From positions 1-23,156 of the IMG/VR virus record IMGVR_UViG_3300010885_070285: DNA of 23,156 nucleotides; one strand, 5' to 3'. The position numbers were made by a program, and so were the translations under genes. Within the stretch, counting starts at the first letter, position 1. The number at the start of each line of letters is the position of its first letter. Below are positions 14,742 through 22,357 of the stretch, in pieces. This stretch comes from a virus. A model generated the notes under the pieces. It was not told the origin of the DNA, ran no database searches, and worked only from the letters and a program-made list of their open reading frames with translations.

Positions 14742-15904
14742 ATAAAGTCTTTAATTAGAGGTTTAATTTCGTTATTAATTTCTTCAATACTCATTGAAGC
14801 TATGTCTTCTTTACTAGGAGAGATATTTTTGATATTATATGTTTTTTCGCATTTCTGCTTTATTTGAATAGCCGCCTTTTGACCAGCATCGTCATTGTCC
14901 ATTATAGTAATAATGGTCATGGCACCAGAAGTGTCCAAAATCATTTTCTGACGATCACTCAATGATGAGCCAAATATTGCTACAGCATTAAGTATACCCG
15001 CTTCAGACAATCTCCAAACATTTCCTGGGCTTTCAACAAGAATAACGCATGATGTTTCTTTGATTCTATGCTGTGCAATCCAAAAATTATACAAATGTTC
15101 TTGGGTTTTAAATCCAGTATTATGTCTCCATTTTGAGTATTTCCATAAAGAATCAGCAGATGGACAGCTTGTTTTTGGGTCGTGGTATGCTTTGCATTGT
15201 GGGCATTTCTCATATATACTTCGTCCGGTACAACCGACCATGTATTTAAAATCAGGGTCGTATATCGGAACCACGGCCCTCCCATTCATCTCTTTACCTT
15301 GAACCCGACAGTCTCCTACATCATAGTTGTTCAGAGTTAGGGCGGAAAATCCTCTGTTAAGAAAATAATCAGAAGGAATAGATAGACTTCTCCTAATTAC
15401 ATCTTTTGATATCTTTGGACTATCGTCTTGATTATTGTTGCTAATGTATTTAACCGTATTAACAAAGGCCGTTTTTTCTTTAGCTTTTCTCGATATCTTT
15501 ATGCTAGAAAAATCTTCTCGTATAAAAGCTGTTGCAAAATCTAGCGCTTCTTTGAATGAGCATAGCTTATCTCCAGACTTTACCCAACCATAAGTATTGT
15601 GAGATAAACATCCTCTAATGAATCCTATAATTGATCCTTTAAATGTTTCTTCACACTGATGAGTTCTACACTTCCAGTTACCTCTATATGAGTCACCTTG
15701 ATGATAAATATTAAGTGCAGACTCATTATCTCCACCATGAATTGGACAACTCATAGCAATAAGCTTACCAAGATTCTTATACCCCTCTATTCCTAGAGTG
15801 TCTAGAAGTTCTTCAATATTTTCACATAAAGCATCTGAAACGTATTTCAGTTTTGCTTGATCATACGAATGGGATTTCTTGATTTTGTTCATTATTATTG
15901 GCAT
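14738..15904 (-). CDS. DNA primase (CHC2 zinc finger plus TOPRIM)
   Basis: The 388-residue protein has an N-terminal zinc finger, C53-P-I-H56 and C79/C84 in WKCRTHQC, of the CHC2 type that reads the template. A catalytic region follows with the start of the RNA-polymerase core (GRAVVPIYDPDFKYMVG). An additional Cys group sits at YEKCPQCKAYHDPKTSCP (C234, C237, C247), and the TOPRIM domain has E291 (LVESPGNVW) and D336-x-D338-D339 (MDNDDAG). It makes RNA primers at the fork with the DnaB-type helicase encoded just upstream. Its ATG lies inside the helicase end (44-nt overlap); a second ATG at 15892 is possible. Neither has a clear ribosome-binding site. The extra zinc knuckle is unusual for bacterial DnaG but occurs in phage primases. 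Confidence 0.92.
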   Translation of the reverse strand: MPIIMNKIKKSHSYDQAKLKYVSDALCENIEELLDTLGIEGYKNLGKLIAMSCPIHGGDNESALNIYHQGDSYRGNWKCRTHQCEETFKGSIIGFIRGCLSHNTYGWVKSGDKLCSFKEALDFATAFIREDFSSIKISRKAKEKTAFVNTVKYISNNNQDDSPKISKDVIRRSLSIPSDYFLNRGFSALTLNNYDVGDCRVQGKEMNGRAVVPIYDPDFKYMVGCTGRSIYEKCPQCKAYHDPKTSCPSADSLWKYSKWRHNTGFKTQEHLYNFWIAQHRIKETSCVILVESPGNVWRLSEAGILNAVAIFGSSLSDRQKMILDTSGAMTIITIMDNDDAGQKAAIQIKQKCEKTYNIKNISPSKEDIASMSIEEINNEIKPLIKDFI

Positions 15905-17330
15905 CGATTAAAAATCCGTCTGAGTTTGATTTGTTATTATGCATTATCTCTAGCTTGGTCTGACCTTCGGTAATCTTGGCACACCAACCCTTCATATGAC
16001 AATTAATGTAGTCGTTGTCATCCAATCCTCCACCGTGCCTACTAATTACTGGTACTAGTTTACGATTACCAGATTTTCCTCCATCTTCGGCAATCTCTTC
16101 GTCAGACTTTCTTTTGAATATGGAAAAGTTACTGCATAGCCAGATAATTCTATCTGAACCACTTGCAGAATCGGTACTCTCTTTAGATATGCCATCACGA
16201 TTAAGCTGAATAAAAGAAAGTATTGGAACCTTATATTTAACAGCAAAATTATGTAGCGCAGTCATCATAAAACCTAGAACCTGATATTCTTTTAGGTCTT
16301 GAGATATTCCACCAGAATCCATTAACTTTAGATAGTCATATATAATAACACAATCCTTAGCTGTTCCATCATCATTTAAACCAACGTCCTTAACTAGCCA
16401 CCTTCTCATAATGGCTAATTGTTCATCGAATGGTTTTCCAGCGATAGACTTATGATAAAGCGGTGCGGCTTTAAGATCCTTAACTGCTTGTTCTATTTTC
16501 TTAGCATTAATAGGAGACTCTGTAAATTTGCCAGTCTCAATCTTGTTGATCTCAATTTCTGTACTCATAGCTAAAATTCTATGGATATGATCTTCTTTAT
16601 TCATTTCAGTATCCATATTTAATACTGGAATATTTTGTTTTGCTATATGGTAACCTATGTTATCAGATAAGAGGGTTTTACCAACTTTTGGTCTTGCTCC
16701 GATAACATTGATTGTTCCTTTTCTTAGTCCTCCACCTATTGACTGATCATAAACAGGGAACCCTGTGGAAATACCAACCTGATCGATCTTATTATTTTGT
16801 AGATATTCGATATACTCATCTAACCCAGCAGACATGAATGTTGGAGCATTATCGTTATCGTTATTCAGTGAGGATGAGAAGTTGAATATTGAATCTTCTG
16901 CGATACCAATAATAGATGATATTGATTCTGATCCTGATATATCTAGCAGCTTTTCCTGAGTATTGCCTAGTTCCTTATGTAGTAGTCTAGCTATCTCAAG
17001 CTTTCTGATCTTGGCTGCAAATTTTCTAATATTTTCCTTATTAACCGGAAAATCTTTAATAGCCTTTAGATGTTGGGCTTCTTCTTTCTGACTAAGAATA
17101 TGAGACATTCCTAGTTCTTGAGCGGACGAATATATAGAAGCTATGTCTATAGTAGATACTGATTGTCCCTTTTCAAAGATATGCTTACAGCACTTGAATA
17201 GAACCTGATTACTGTCAATAGTAAAAGATTCCTCTTGAACAATATCTCCTATATCAAGAAATACTTCTTCTCCATATTGGAGCATACCACTCAATACAGC
17301 TCTTTCGGCTGATGGATCACACAAAATCAT
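15861..17330 (-). CDS. dnaB: Replicative DNA helicase, DnaB type
   Basis: The 489-residue protein starts with the DnaB N-terminal helical domain (CDPSAERAVLSGMLQYGE), has a linker of about 40 residues around 150-190 and a RecA-fold motor. The motor opens GISTGFPVYDQSIGGGLRKG and has Walker A GARPKVGKTLLSDN (211-224), an Asp-Thr-Glu strand end (LNMDTEMN), Walker B CVIIYDYLKLMD, ILSFIQLNRD, and SRHGGG near the end in place of the usual K-R-N-G loop. It unwinds the fork as a hexamer, with the primase encoded immediately after. ATG 17330 lies 3 nt after the preceding gene, with an AGGAT upstream. Length is normal for the family, and no intein or insertion is present. Confidence 0.95.
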   Translation of the reverse strand: MILCDPSAERAVLSGMLQYGEEVFLDIGDIVQEESFTIDSNQVLFKCCKHIFEKGQSVSTIDIASIYSSAQELGMSHILSQKEEAQHLKAIKDFPVNKENIRKFAAKIRKLEIARLLHKELGNTQEKLLDISGSESISSIIGIAEDSIFNFSSSLNNDNDNAPTFMSAGLDEYIEYLQNNKIDQVGISTGFPVYDQSIGGGLRKGTINVIGARPKVGKTLLSDNIGYHIAKQNIPVLNMDTEMNKEDHIHRILAMSTEIEINKIETGKFTESPINAKKIEQAVKDLKAAPLYHKSIAGKPFDEQLAIMRRWLVKDVGLNDDGTAKDCVIIYDYLKLMDSGGISQDLKEYQVLGFMMTALHNFAVKYKVPILSFIQLNRDGISKESTDSASGSDRIIWLCSNFSIFKRKSDEEIAEDGGKSGNRKLVPVISRHGGGLDDNDYINCHMKGWCAKITEGQTKLEIMHNNKSNSDGFLIDANNNEQNQEIPFV

Positions 17331-17333
17331 AAT

Positions 17334-17711
17334 TTATCCTGCTGATGATGAACACTTATTACATTTATATCTTGATGGAGACTCGACCAATGAAGGACTT
17401 AGAGTTTCTTCTTTACCGCAAATTCTACACCTAACTACTATTGGCTCAAACTCTCTAGCTCTTGCAACTGGAGGATGCTTCGATAGTCTTTTATCTATCT
17501 CAGTATCCTCTTTATGCATATTCATTTCTGGCATATTTAAAAACTTATTAGAGTTTTGTGTTTGGCCTTTTGGCTTTCTCGAACTCTTTGTTTTAATGGG
17601 ACTAGTCTCCTCGCTGCTTTCATCAGAATCGTCTGACGGTAGCATATTCTGTAGTAAGGAGATAAGCTGTTTTAGCTGGTCGGGATTTTTACTTAGTTCA
17701 CTGAGGTCCAT
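17334..17711 (-). CDS. Small zinc-ribbon protein
   Basis: The 125-residue protein has an acidic-polar N-terminus (LPSDDSDESSEETSPIKT), a basic linker and a C-terminal zinc ribbon: VVRCRICGKEETL and RYKCNKCSSSAG give CxxC twice. The ARAREFEPIVVRC-ICGK and LVESPSRYKCNKC segments look like a recurring phage family of unknown role. It lies directly upstream of the helicase (3-nt gap) and overlaps the previous gene by 14 nt. A helicase- or recombination-associated DNA-binding role is suggested by position only. Confidence 0.75.
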   Translation of the reverse strand: MDLSELSKNPDQLKQLISLLQNMLPSDDSDESSEETSPIKTKSSRKPKGQTQNSNKFLNMPEMNMHKEDTEIDKRLSKHPPVARAREFEPIVVRCRICGKEETLSPSLVESPSRYKCNKCSSSAG

Positions 17712-18183
17712 TTTTCACCTTTGCTCTTTGAATAGATAACATAATATCAGATAAGTGTTTAATACTATTTGCTAAATATTGAAGTCTATCACTTCTTTGT
17801 TTAGCATATTTTTTAATCTTATTTAATGCTGATGCTTTCTCATTATTCTTAATGGCCTGAAAAGACTTTTCAATATATCCATATCCCTTATAATTATTAA
17901 TCTCTTCAGCAATTGTTTCTTTAATAGTCTCATCGGCCCAGTTTAATCTAGAAAGCTCTCTATTTATTGATCTCTGCACATGAAATGCGAACTGACCTAA
18001 TCTGTATGCTATTTCCCCACAAACCTCTGGGGTTGTTTTTTCTAGTTCATCCCTACTCATTTGAAAATAGTTATTAAGCTCCTCTTCTGGGAAAGAGTCT
18101 GCTCTATAAGATCCAAGACCAATATTCTTTTCATATTCGTCAAGAATCTTATCCCATTCATTAACTTGTTCTTTCGTGTTCAT
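17698..18183 (-). CDS. Helical protein of the recombination module, possible UvsY-like mediator
   Basis: The 161-residue protein is predicted by eye to be almost all helix, with charged surfaces: SINRELSRLNWADETIKETI, EEINNYKGYGYIEKSFQAIK, SALNKIKKYAKQRSDRLQYL and LANSIKHLSDIMLSIQRAK at the end. Size, helicity and position between the recombinase/nuclease pair and the helicase resemble T4-like UvsY, which loads the recombinase onto SSB-coated DNA, and the NNYKGYG turn sits where UvsY proteins have YY-G. There is no clear sequence identity, so this is a weak inference. It could also be a helicase loader. It overlaps neighbours by 14 and 23 nt. Confidence 0.65.
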   Translation of the reverse strand: MNTKEQVNEWDKILDEYEKNIGLGSYRADSFPEEELNNYFQMSRDELEKTTPEVCGEIAYRLGQFAFHVQRSINRELSRLNWADETIKETIAEEINNYKGYGYIEKSFQAIKNNEKASALNKIKKYAKQRSDRLQYLANSIKHLSDIMLSIQRAKVKNGPQ

Positions 18184-18613
18184 TTTTGATCCTTAATGTC
18201 CATTGATCCGTTTGATCAAATGGAAGTTCTATATACTCAATACCATTCAATTCACACCAATCTTTTTTTTCTTGATCTCGTTTCTTGTGTCTTATAAAAC
18301 CTAGAGGACTATTATGAAAAAATCTACTAAACTTATAATGCTGTTCTCCATGAACTTCAATACATCTTTTTATAAGAGGTAAGTAAAAATCTAAATATAG
18401 AGTTTCTGATCTTCTAATATTAACCGGTACTTCTTCTAATACCTGCAGAGTTGGAAAGCACTCATGTATTAAATCTCTTGCCTGTAAATGTAGACTAGAT
18501 TTATTTTGAATTGATCCATGAGCGATATTGCCAACTAACTGCCAATTATAAGAATTACCATCTAGATCTTTTACTTGCATTTGATGCCCATAGTATCCTT
18601 GACTTTTGTCCAT
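18161..18613 (-). CDS. Vsr-like (EDxHD-pattern) endonuclease linked to recA
   Basis: The 150-residue protein is nearly all nuclease domain. E61 (LEEVP), D75 (LYLDFYLP), E86 (CIEVHGEQ), H92 (EQHYKF) and D113 (KKRDQEKKDW), then GIEYIELP, follow the Vsr/EDxHD order. The D-to-E spacing of 11 and E-to-H spacing of 6 match the nuclease at 644-1450. It lacks that protein's long DNA-binding N-terminus. Its ATG is inside the recA end (43-nt overlap), so the two are co-translated. The family prototype I-Bth0305I lives in a phage recA intron, but recA here is uninterrupted. A resident recombination or repair nuclease seems as likely as a homing enzyme. Confidence 0.75.
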   Translation of the reverse strand: MDKSQGYYGHQMQVKDLDGNSYNWQLVGNIAHGSIQNKSSLHLQARDLIHECFPTLQVLEEVPVNIRRSETLYLDFYLPLIKRCIEVHGEQHYKFSRFFHNSPLGFIRHKKRDQEKKDWCELNGIEYIELPFDQTDQWTLRIKNEHERTS

Positions 18614-19593
18614 AAATCGTCATAAACTTCTGGATGGTCAACTAAGTATTGTCTTGTTTTTTCAAGACCTTGGAACTTAGGCTTGTCCTCGACAGATGAC
18701 ATAGTATACCATGCCCCACCCTTAGATACAAGCCCTAAATCTACAGCAAGTGTCAGTAATTCCATCTGTTTGTCAATCCCCTGACCATATCTAATATAGC
18801 TTGTAATCTTACCTCCGGGAGCACCTAGAGCAGAGCATAATACTTGCCAATGTACTTCTTGACCAATTTGAGGACTATCAGTACTTAAATTCCATGGACT
18901 AAAATAATTAGCCTTGATTTTGATATCTGTTTGATATGCAATAGCCTGACCACTCTTTTCTTTCCATTCACTATGTCCCATACCGGGGTTGCCCATTTGG
19001 TGAGTAATACCTATGACAATGTTTCTGTTAACAGGAATAACATTAGCCACCTTTCTGCAAAACTTAGCTAATAGCTTGGCACCATCTGCTCTTTGCATCT
19101 TATTCATATCGCTAGTGATTTCTGCTTCTGTACATAAAGCAGAATATGAGTCAATGATGACCACCGATCCTGGAATTTCATTAATAATTCTTTCACCAAT
19201 TTGCAAATATTCTTCTGCGTGTAAAATCTTACCTTCTTGAGACCCTATAATATTAAACTTTTCTAAATTTAATCCTGGGATACCTTCTAGGTCTCGTTTC
19301 TTTAATCGTCCTTCTATATTCAGATAGTATACTTCTCTGCCTTCCTTAAATGATCCGTGTGCATATTCTGGTCTTTGAGCAGTGGCGCAGAAATCTAATG
19401 AGGTTGTAGTCTTACCGCATTTTGGTTGACCGGTAAAAATAACAAAACTTCCTTCTGGGATACCACCATTTAGTACGACATCTAATGCTGGACTAACTGG
19501 AATAGTAATCAAAGACTTATCAATAACAGCATTTGCTGTTAACATTACGTTGTCACCAAAATTCTTCTTAACGTCTTCTTTAAGTGCCATCAT
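18571..19593 (-). CDS. recA: RecA/UvsX-type recombinase
   Basis: The 340-residue protein has a short N-terminal region, then the RecA core: SPALDVVLNGGIPEGSFVIF, Walker A GQPKCGKTT (55-63), YYLNIEGRL with the catalytic-type Glu E94, Walker B SVVIIDSYSAL (143-153), a loop around DMNKMQRADGAKLLAKF, and VIGITHQMGNPGMGH before the DNA-binding loop 2 region. It forms filaments on single-stranded DNA and drives strand exchange. The Walker A has Cys where RecA normally has Ser/Gly. The C-terminus is short, without an acidic tail like that of E. coli. AAGGA precedes the ATG; either of two consecutive ATGs (19593 or 19590) may be used. It overlaps the upstream unknown gene by 14 nt. Confidence 0.92.
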   Translation of the reverse strand: MMALKEDVKKNFGDNVMLTANAVIDKSLITIPVSPALDVVLNGGIPEGSFVIFTGQPKCGKTTTSLDFCATAQRPEYAHGSFKEGREVYYLNIEGRLKKRDLEGIPGLNLEKFNIIGSQEGKILHAEEYLQIGERIINEIPGSVVIIDSYSALCTEAEITSDMNKMQRADGAKLLAKFCRKVANVIPVNRNIVIGITHQMGNPGMGHSEWKEKSGQAIAYQTDIKIKANYFSPWNLSTDSPQIGQEVHWQVLCSALGAPGGKITSYIRYGQGIDKQMELLTLAVDLGLVSKGGAWYTMSSVEDKPKFQGLEKTRQYLVDHPEVYDDLWTKVKDTMGIKCK

Positions 19594-20008
19594 CTATTTC
19601 CTTAAGTTTGGATAGAACATTTTTCTTTACCAGATCTTTTCTATATGACTTATCGTTCTTTCGATCAATATCAATAGTAAGGTCTGTGTTTTGAGACTCT
19701 AGGAGTTCAGAATGTTTTTGTATAATAGCGGGCAAATGTGGTGCTCGCAAAGAGTAAATTTTTTCTGCTTCCTTGTCCCTGATAGCATTAATAATAGCTT
19801 TAGCGCCATATGTTTTTAAAAGCTTATGGGCAGAAGCTATTTGGTTCCTGTAGTAAGCTTCCCATTTCTTACTAACCCAAAACCTATAATGTAAATCAAG
19901 CTTATCTTTTCTTGCTTTATTTTCACATATTAATTCAGTGATATACTGTGCTGCTGAAACTGTCTTGCCATTAGAATACTTGGACAGATACTGGTTATTA
20001 TTTTCCAT
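19580..20008 (-). CDS. Hypothetical protein upstream of recA
   Basis: I do not recognise this protein of 142 residues (from the ATG at 20008). It is charged and mainly helical: YLSKYSNGKTVSAAQYITEL, HYRFWVSKKWEAYYRNQIAS, AHKLLKTYGAKAIINAIRDK and a Lys/Asp-rich tail. The HYRFW-KKWEAYYRNQI-A-KLL-Y middle looks like a compact conserved core. An upstream ATG at 20035 would add nine residues; 20008 is preferred because it gives an 11-nt overlap with the preceding gene, closer to the local habit, though neither has a clear ribosome-binding site. Co-translation with recA (14-nt overlap) suggests a recombination-related role. Confidence 0.75.
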   Translation of the reverse strand: MENNNQYLSKYSNGKTVSAAQYITELICENKARKDKLDLHYRFWVSKKWEAYYRNQIASAHKLLKTYGAKAIINAIRDKEAEKIYSLRAPHLPAIIQKHSELLESQNTDLTIDIDRKNDKSYRKDLVKKNVLSKLKEIDDGT

Positions 20009-20345
20009 TTTTTGGTTTAAAGATGAAACTATCATTTCTTGTTCTTGGGATATTTGCCATATTATCTTTTAGAGAATCATTAAGTGCTGATGCCGCACCT
20101 GTCATTATTGCTACATTATTAGTCTTCTTACCAGCAGTCTCAGTTATCATTAAATTTTTAGACTTACTTACCGAAGATTTAGCTGTCTTTAAATTGTTAT
20201 CAGATGTACTTGTACTGATCTTTTCTAATACTGTCAATACTTGCTTTTCTGTTATTTTTAATTCGTCAGCAATTTCTATTGGTGACTTATTCTGACTGTT
20301 TAACCAGCTAATAGCATACCCTAATGTTTTATTAATTCTAGCCAT
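19998..20345 (-). CDS. Small protein with N-terminal helix-turn-helix
   Basis: The 115-residue protein starts with a likely helix-turn-helix: ISWLNSQNKSPIEIADELKI and then TEKQVLTVLEKI, the pattern of a DNA-binding recognition unit. The remainder is Ser/Thr/Lys-rich and probably flexible, closing with RTRNDSFIFKPKNGK. It may be a phage transcription or replication accessory factor. It sits 3 nt after the small gene upstream and overlaps the following one by 11 nt. Function is not known. Confidence 0.7.
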   Translation of the reverse strand: MARINKTLGYAISWLNSQNKSPIEIADELKITEKQVLTVLEKISTSTSDNNLKTAKSSVSKSKNLMITETAGKKTNNVAIMTGAASALNDSLKDNMANIPRTRNDSFIFKPKNGK

Positions 20346-20348
20346 AAT

Positions 20349-20735
20349 TCATATCTCTCTTTCTGCGTTATTTAACCATGCAAGATTCTTAGTTTTCAAA
20401 AAGCTTAAATACATATTAAAAGCTTTTAGGTTTACTTCTTTGTATTTATTTTGAGCTCTACAAACTCTATCTAAAAACGAACTAATTTTTGTCTCTCCAT
20501 ATATAGACATTGGATTAAAAATTTTACCGTTGTTATCTAGTTTTATAGTATACTTAACAGCCCCATCGTCCCTTACAATTTTTTTAGCAAGTACATTGTT
20601 GTTGTCCTCACTATTGCATCTAGGATTATTATTTGAGTCAAGAAAATCTTCTTTTCCTCTAAAACAATAAAACTCATCTCCGCTTTGAATATTGTCTGAG
20701 GATGTATTTTTTGCTGAATGTATAAAATTATTCAT
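20349..20735 (-). CDS. Hypothetical protein, paralogue of the gene at 21361-21768
   Basis: The 128-residue protein has no recognised domain. It aligns by eye over its whole length with the 135-residue protein two genes upstream: EFYCFRGKEDFLDSNNNPR corresponds to KFYTLLGHESFCDDEGFPR, YTIKLDNNGKIFNP to YRFYIKTDPNKNIINP, and the C-terminal helix FNMYLSFLKTKNLAWLNNAE to FNQYINFLKTNNTKWLNSAQ. The conserved end is F-N-x-Y-x-x-F-L-K-T-x-N-x-x-W-L-N-x-A-x-R-E. It is an old duplication within the operon. The start overlaps the upstream gene by 8 nt. Confidence 0.75.
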   Translation of the reverse strand: MNNFIHSAKNTSSDNIQSGDEFYCFRGKEDFLDSNNNPRCNSEDNNNVLAKKIVRDDGAVKYTIKLDNNGKIFNPMSIYGETKISSFLDRVCRAQNKYKEVNLKAFNMYLSFLKTKNLAWLNNAEREI

Positions 20736-21018
20736 TTTTTGTTCCTGTATCTTTTTCGTATGTCTTTTGTGCTGAACTAGCCAAGCATCCTTCTAAAAAA
20801 CCAAAGAATGAATTCATAAACTCTTTATAGTCAGCATCTTCTTTTACTGGGATATGGTAATGCTTAGTGCAAATTTCTTCATATCCAGCATCTTCTCCCT
20901 TTTCATTTTCACTTATTACACTAGCAGTAATATTGAAAATAATTTCATGCTTACAACTAATCTTCTTGTTCTGTCCTTCAAATAGAGAACTATATTGATT
21001 TTCCATTTTTATACCCAT
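20728..21018 (-). CDS. Hypothetical small protein
   Basis: The 96-residue protein is not recognised. Features: a beta-rich first half (CKHEIIFNITASVISENEKG), a CTKHYHIPVKEDADY segment and an aromatic helix EFMNSFFGFLEGCLASSAQK. It has no complete metal motif and no signal peptide. ATG 21018 gives a 10-nt overlap with the upstream zinc-ribbon gene; an in-frame ATG at 21006, 2 nt after that gene's stop, would remove four residues and is equally plausible. It is flanked by the two duplicated genes. Confidence 0.7.
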   Translation of the reverse strand: MGIKMENQYSSLFEGQNKKISCKHEIIFNITASVISENEKGEDAGYEEICTKHYHIPVKEDADYKEFMNSFFGFLEGCLASSAQKTYEKDTGTKNE

Positions 21019-21356
21019 TTAGTCTTTGGAGTTTTCTTCATTCTGGTCATTCCCTTTGGTAATTCCGATGGTGCTGGACCTTCCTTATAGTCGTTGTGCT
21101 TTTGATATAGATTTAATTTTTGATCATCCGTTAATTTATCTCTATTTCTATTAGCTAGATCGCCGATAGTTTTAAGTTCGGAATCAGATTTCTTAACCGA
21201 TGAGTTTATAGTTAGTAGATCTTCAGTATATGCTCTAATAACATTCCTAGAATTAGAACACTTTTCGCATCTTTGTTTATCTGAATAATCTTTTATGCTA
21301 CATATAATTTCAAATTTATATTTGCATTTTTCACAATAGAAGGTATATGCTGGCAT
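21009..21356 (-). CDS. FmdB-like zinc-ribbon protein
   Basis: The 115-residue protein starts with a zinc ribbon, MPAYTFYCEKCKYKFEIICS and RCEKCSNSRNVIRAY, which is the CxxC...CxxC arrangement of FmdB-type ribbons. About 35 polar residues follow, and then LPKGMTRMKKTPKTKWV, a basic end I associate with phage members of this group. It probably binds nucleic acid or a protein partner, with no enzymatic motif. It lies 4 nt after the upstream paralogue gene and overlaps the following gene by 10 nt. Confidence 0.8.
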   Translation of the reverse strand: MPAYTFYCEKCKYKFEIICSIKDYSDKQRCEKCSNSRNVIRAYTEDLLTINSSVKKSDSELKTIGDLANRNRDKLTDDQKLNLYQKHNDYKEGPAPSELPKGMTRMKKTPKTKWV

Positions 21357-21360
21357 ACTA

Positions 21361-21768
21361 TTACTTCAGTTCTCTCTGTGCACTATTTAACCATTTAGTA
21401 TTATTTGTCTTTAGAAAGTTAATATACTGATTAAAGACACTTTCTGTTACTTCAGAAAATACGGCTTCTATCTTACAGGTTTTGTTTATGAATGAAGACT
21501 TTTCTTTAGTTTTTATTGAATGCGTCTCTACTGGATTAATAATATTCTTATTAGGATCAGTCTTGATATAAAATCTATATGATAGATTATTTGATCCAAA
21601 AGCTTTTGCCACCTTACTCTTTACAGCTTTAGCAAACGTATGATCACTTTCAGTTTCTGATCTTGGAAATCCTTCATCATCGCAAAATGATTCATGTCCT
21701 AGTAGGGTATAGAACTTATTCTGCTCCTGGCTTTGTTTAATCCTAAAATCTTCAGTATCAACTCGCAT
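21361..21768 (-). CDS. Hypothetical protein, paralogue of the gene at 20349-20735
   Basis: The 135-residue protein has no recognised domain and is collinear with the 128-residue protein encoded at 20349-20735. The shared C-terminal helix here reads FNQYINFLKTNNTKWLNSAQ, and a central element NNLSYRFYIKTDPNKNIINP matches its partner. The N-terminus differs and is charged (RVDTEDFRIKQSQEQ). The gene is spaced 4 nt from both neighbours. Function is unknown; retention of both copies suggests distinct roles or a heteromer. Confidence 0.75.
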   Translation of the reverse strand: MRVDTEDFRIKQSQEQNKFYTLLGHESFCDDEGFPRSETESDHTFAKAVKSKVAKAFGSNNLSYRFYIKTDPNKNIINPVETHSIKTKEKSSFINKTCKIEAVFSEVTESVFNQYINFLKTNNTKWLNSAQRELK

Positions 21769-21772
21769 TTAA

Positions 21773-22357
21773 TTATCCTATATATGATTCTGGCAAATAT
21801 AGATGCCATTCTTGAGGAATATCTGTTCTTATAGTAGATAGGTGGTGTGATATGGGCAAGTAGCGGATATTTTTTTGTGGTATGATTGGCAAGTTTAGTA
21901 ATGGCATATTAGCTTGTTTTGGAGTTTTATTTCCTTTTCTCCTATTACATTCTACACAAGCCGTCACTATGTTTGTCCATGTAGTTGGGCTTGCCTCTTT
22001 ATACTTCCAAGCTGATTTTGGAATAACATGATCGTAAGTAAGCTTATTAAGCTCTTTTATATTTCCACAATATTGACATGTATAACTATCTCTAATAAAT
22101 AAGTTTTTACGAGAAAAAGTTACTTTTTGATTATTGATACGAAAATATCTATTAGTTTTTACTACTGCTGGAATAGGATGCTTTTTATTGTTAACTCCAA
22201 TAATAAAATCGTCTTTATAAAAATCTAGTATTTCTATACCATGATTACTTTTATTTTCATATTTTACACACCAAGTTATAGCTTTTTTCCAATCTATAAT
22301 ACCTAATGGGGAATAGTCTCCATTTAGTACTAAGCATTTACTATTTTCTGTTTTCAT
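21773..22357 (-). CDS. HNH endonuclease
   Basis: The 194-residue protein has an N-terminal part common to one HNH group (CLVLNGDYSPLGIIDWKKAI, then a beta-rich segment) and an HNH domain at about 85-150. The domain has zinc ligands C94/C97 (CQYCG) and C134/C137 (CVECNRRKGNKTP), D109-H110 in LTYDHVIPKS, and N129 in TTWTNIVTA. It cuts DNA, and the family includes both free-standing phage nucleases and proteins acting in packaging or host DNA breakdown. It overlaps phoH by 17 nt in a tight operon, which favours a resident gene over a recent homing insertion. Confidence 0.9.
   Translation of the reverse strand: MKTENSKCLVLNGDYSPLGIIDWKKAITWCVKYENKSNHGIEILDFYKDDFIIGVNNKKHPIPAVVKTNRYFRINNQKVTFSRKNLFIRDSYTCQYCGNIKELNKLTYDHVIPKSAWKYKEASPTTWTNIVTACVECNRRKGNKTPKQANMPLLNLPIIPQKNIRYLPISHHLSTIRTDIPQEWHLYLPESYIG

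Noticed and set aside
14980-15285. 101-codon minus-strand frame inside the primase gene
   Set aside because: It lies wholly within the primase in another frame and shows no recognisable domain.
18571-19593. Intron or homing insertion inside recA
   Set aside because: recA reads through as one 340-codon frame with all motifs; the adjacent nuclease overlaps its end and does not interrupt it.
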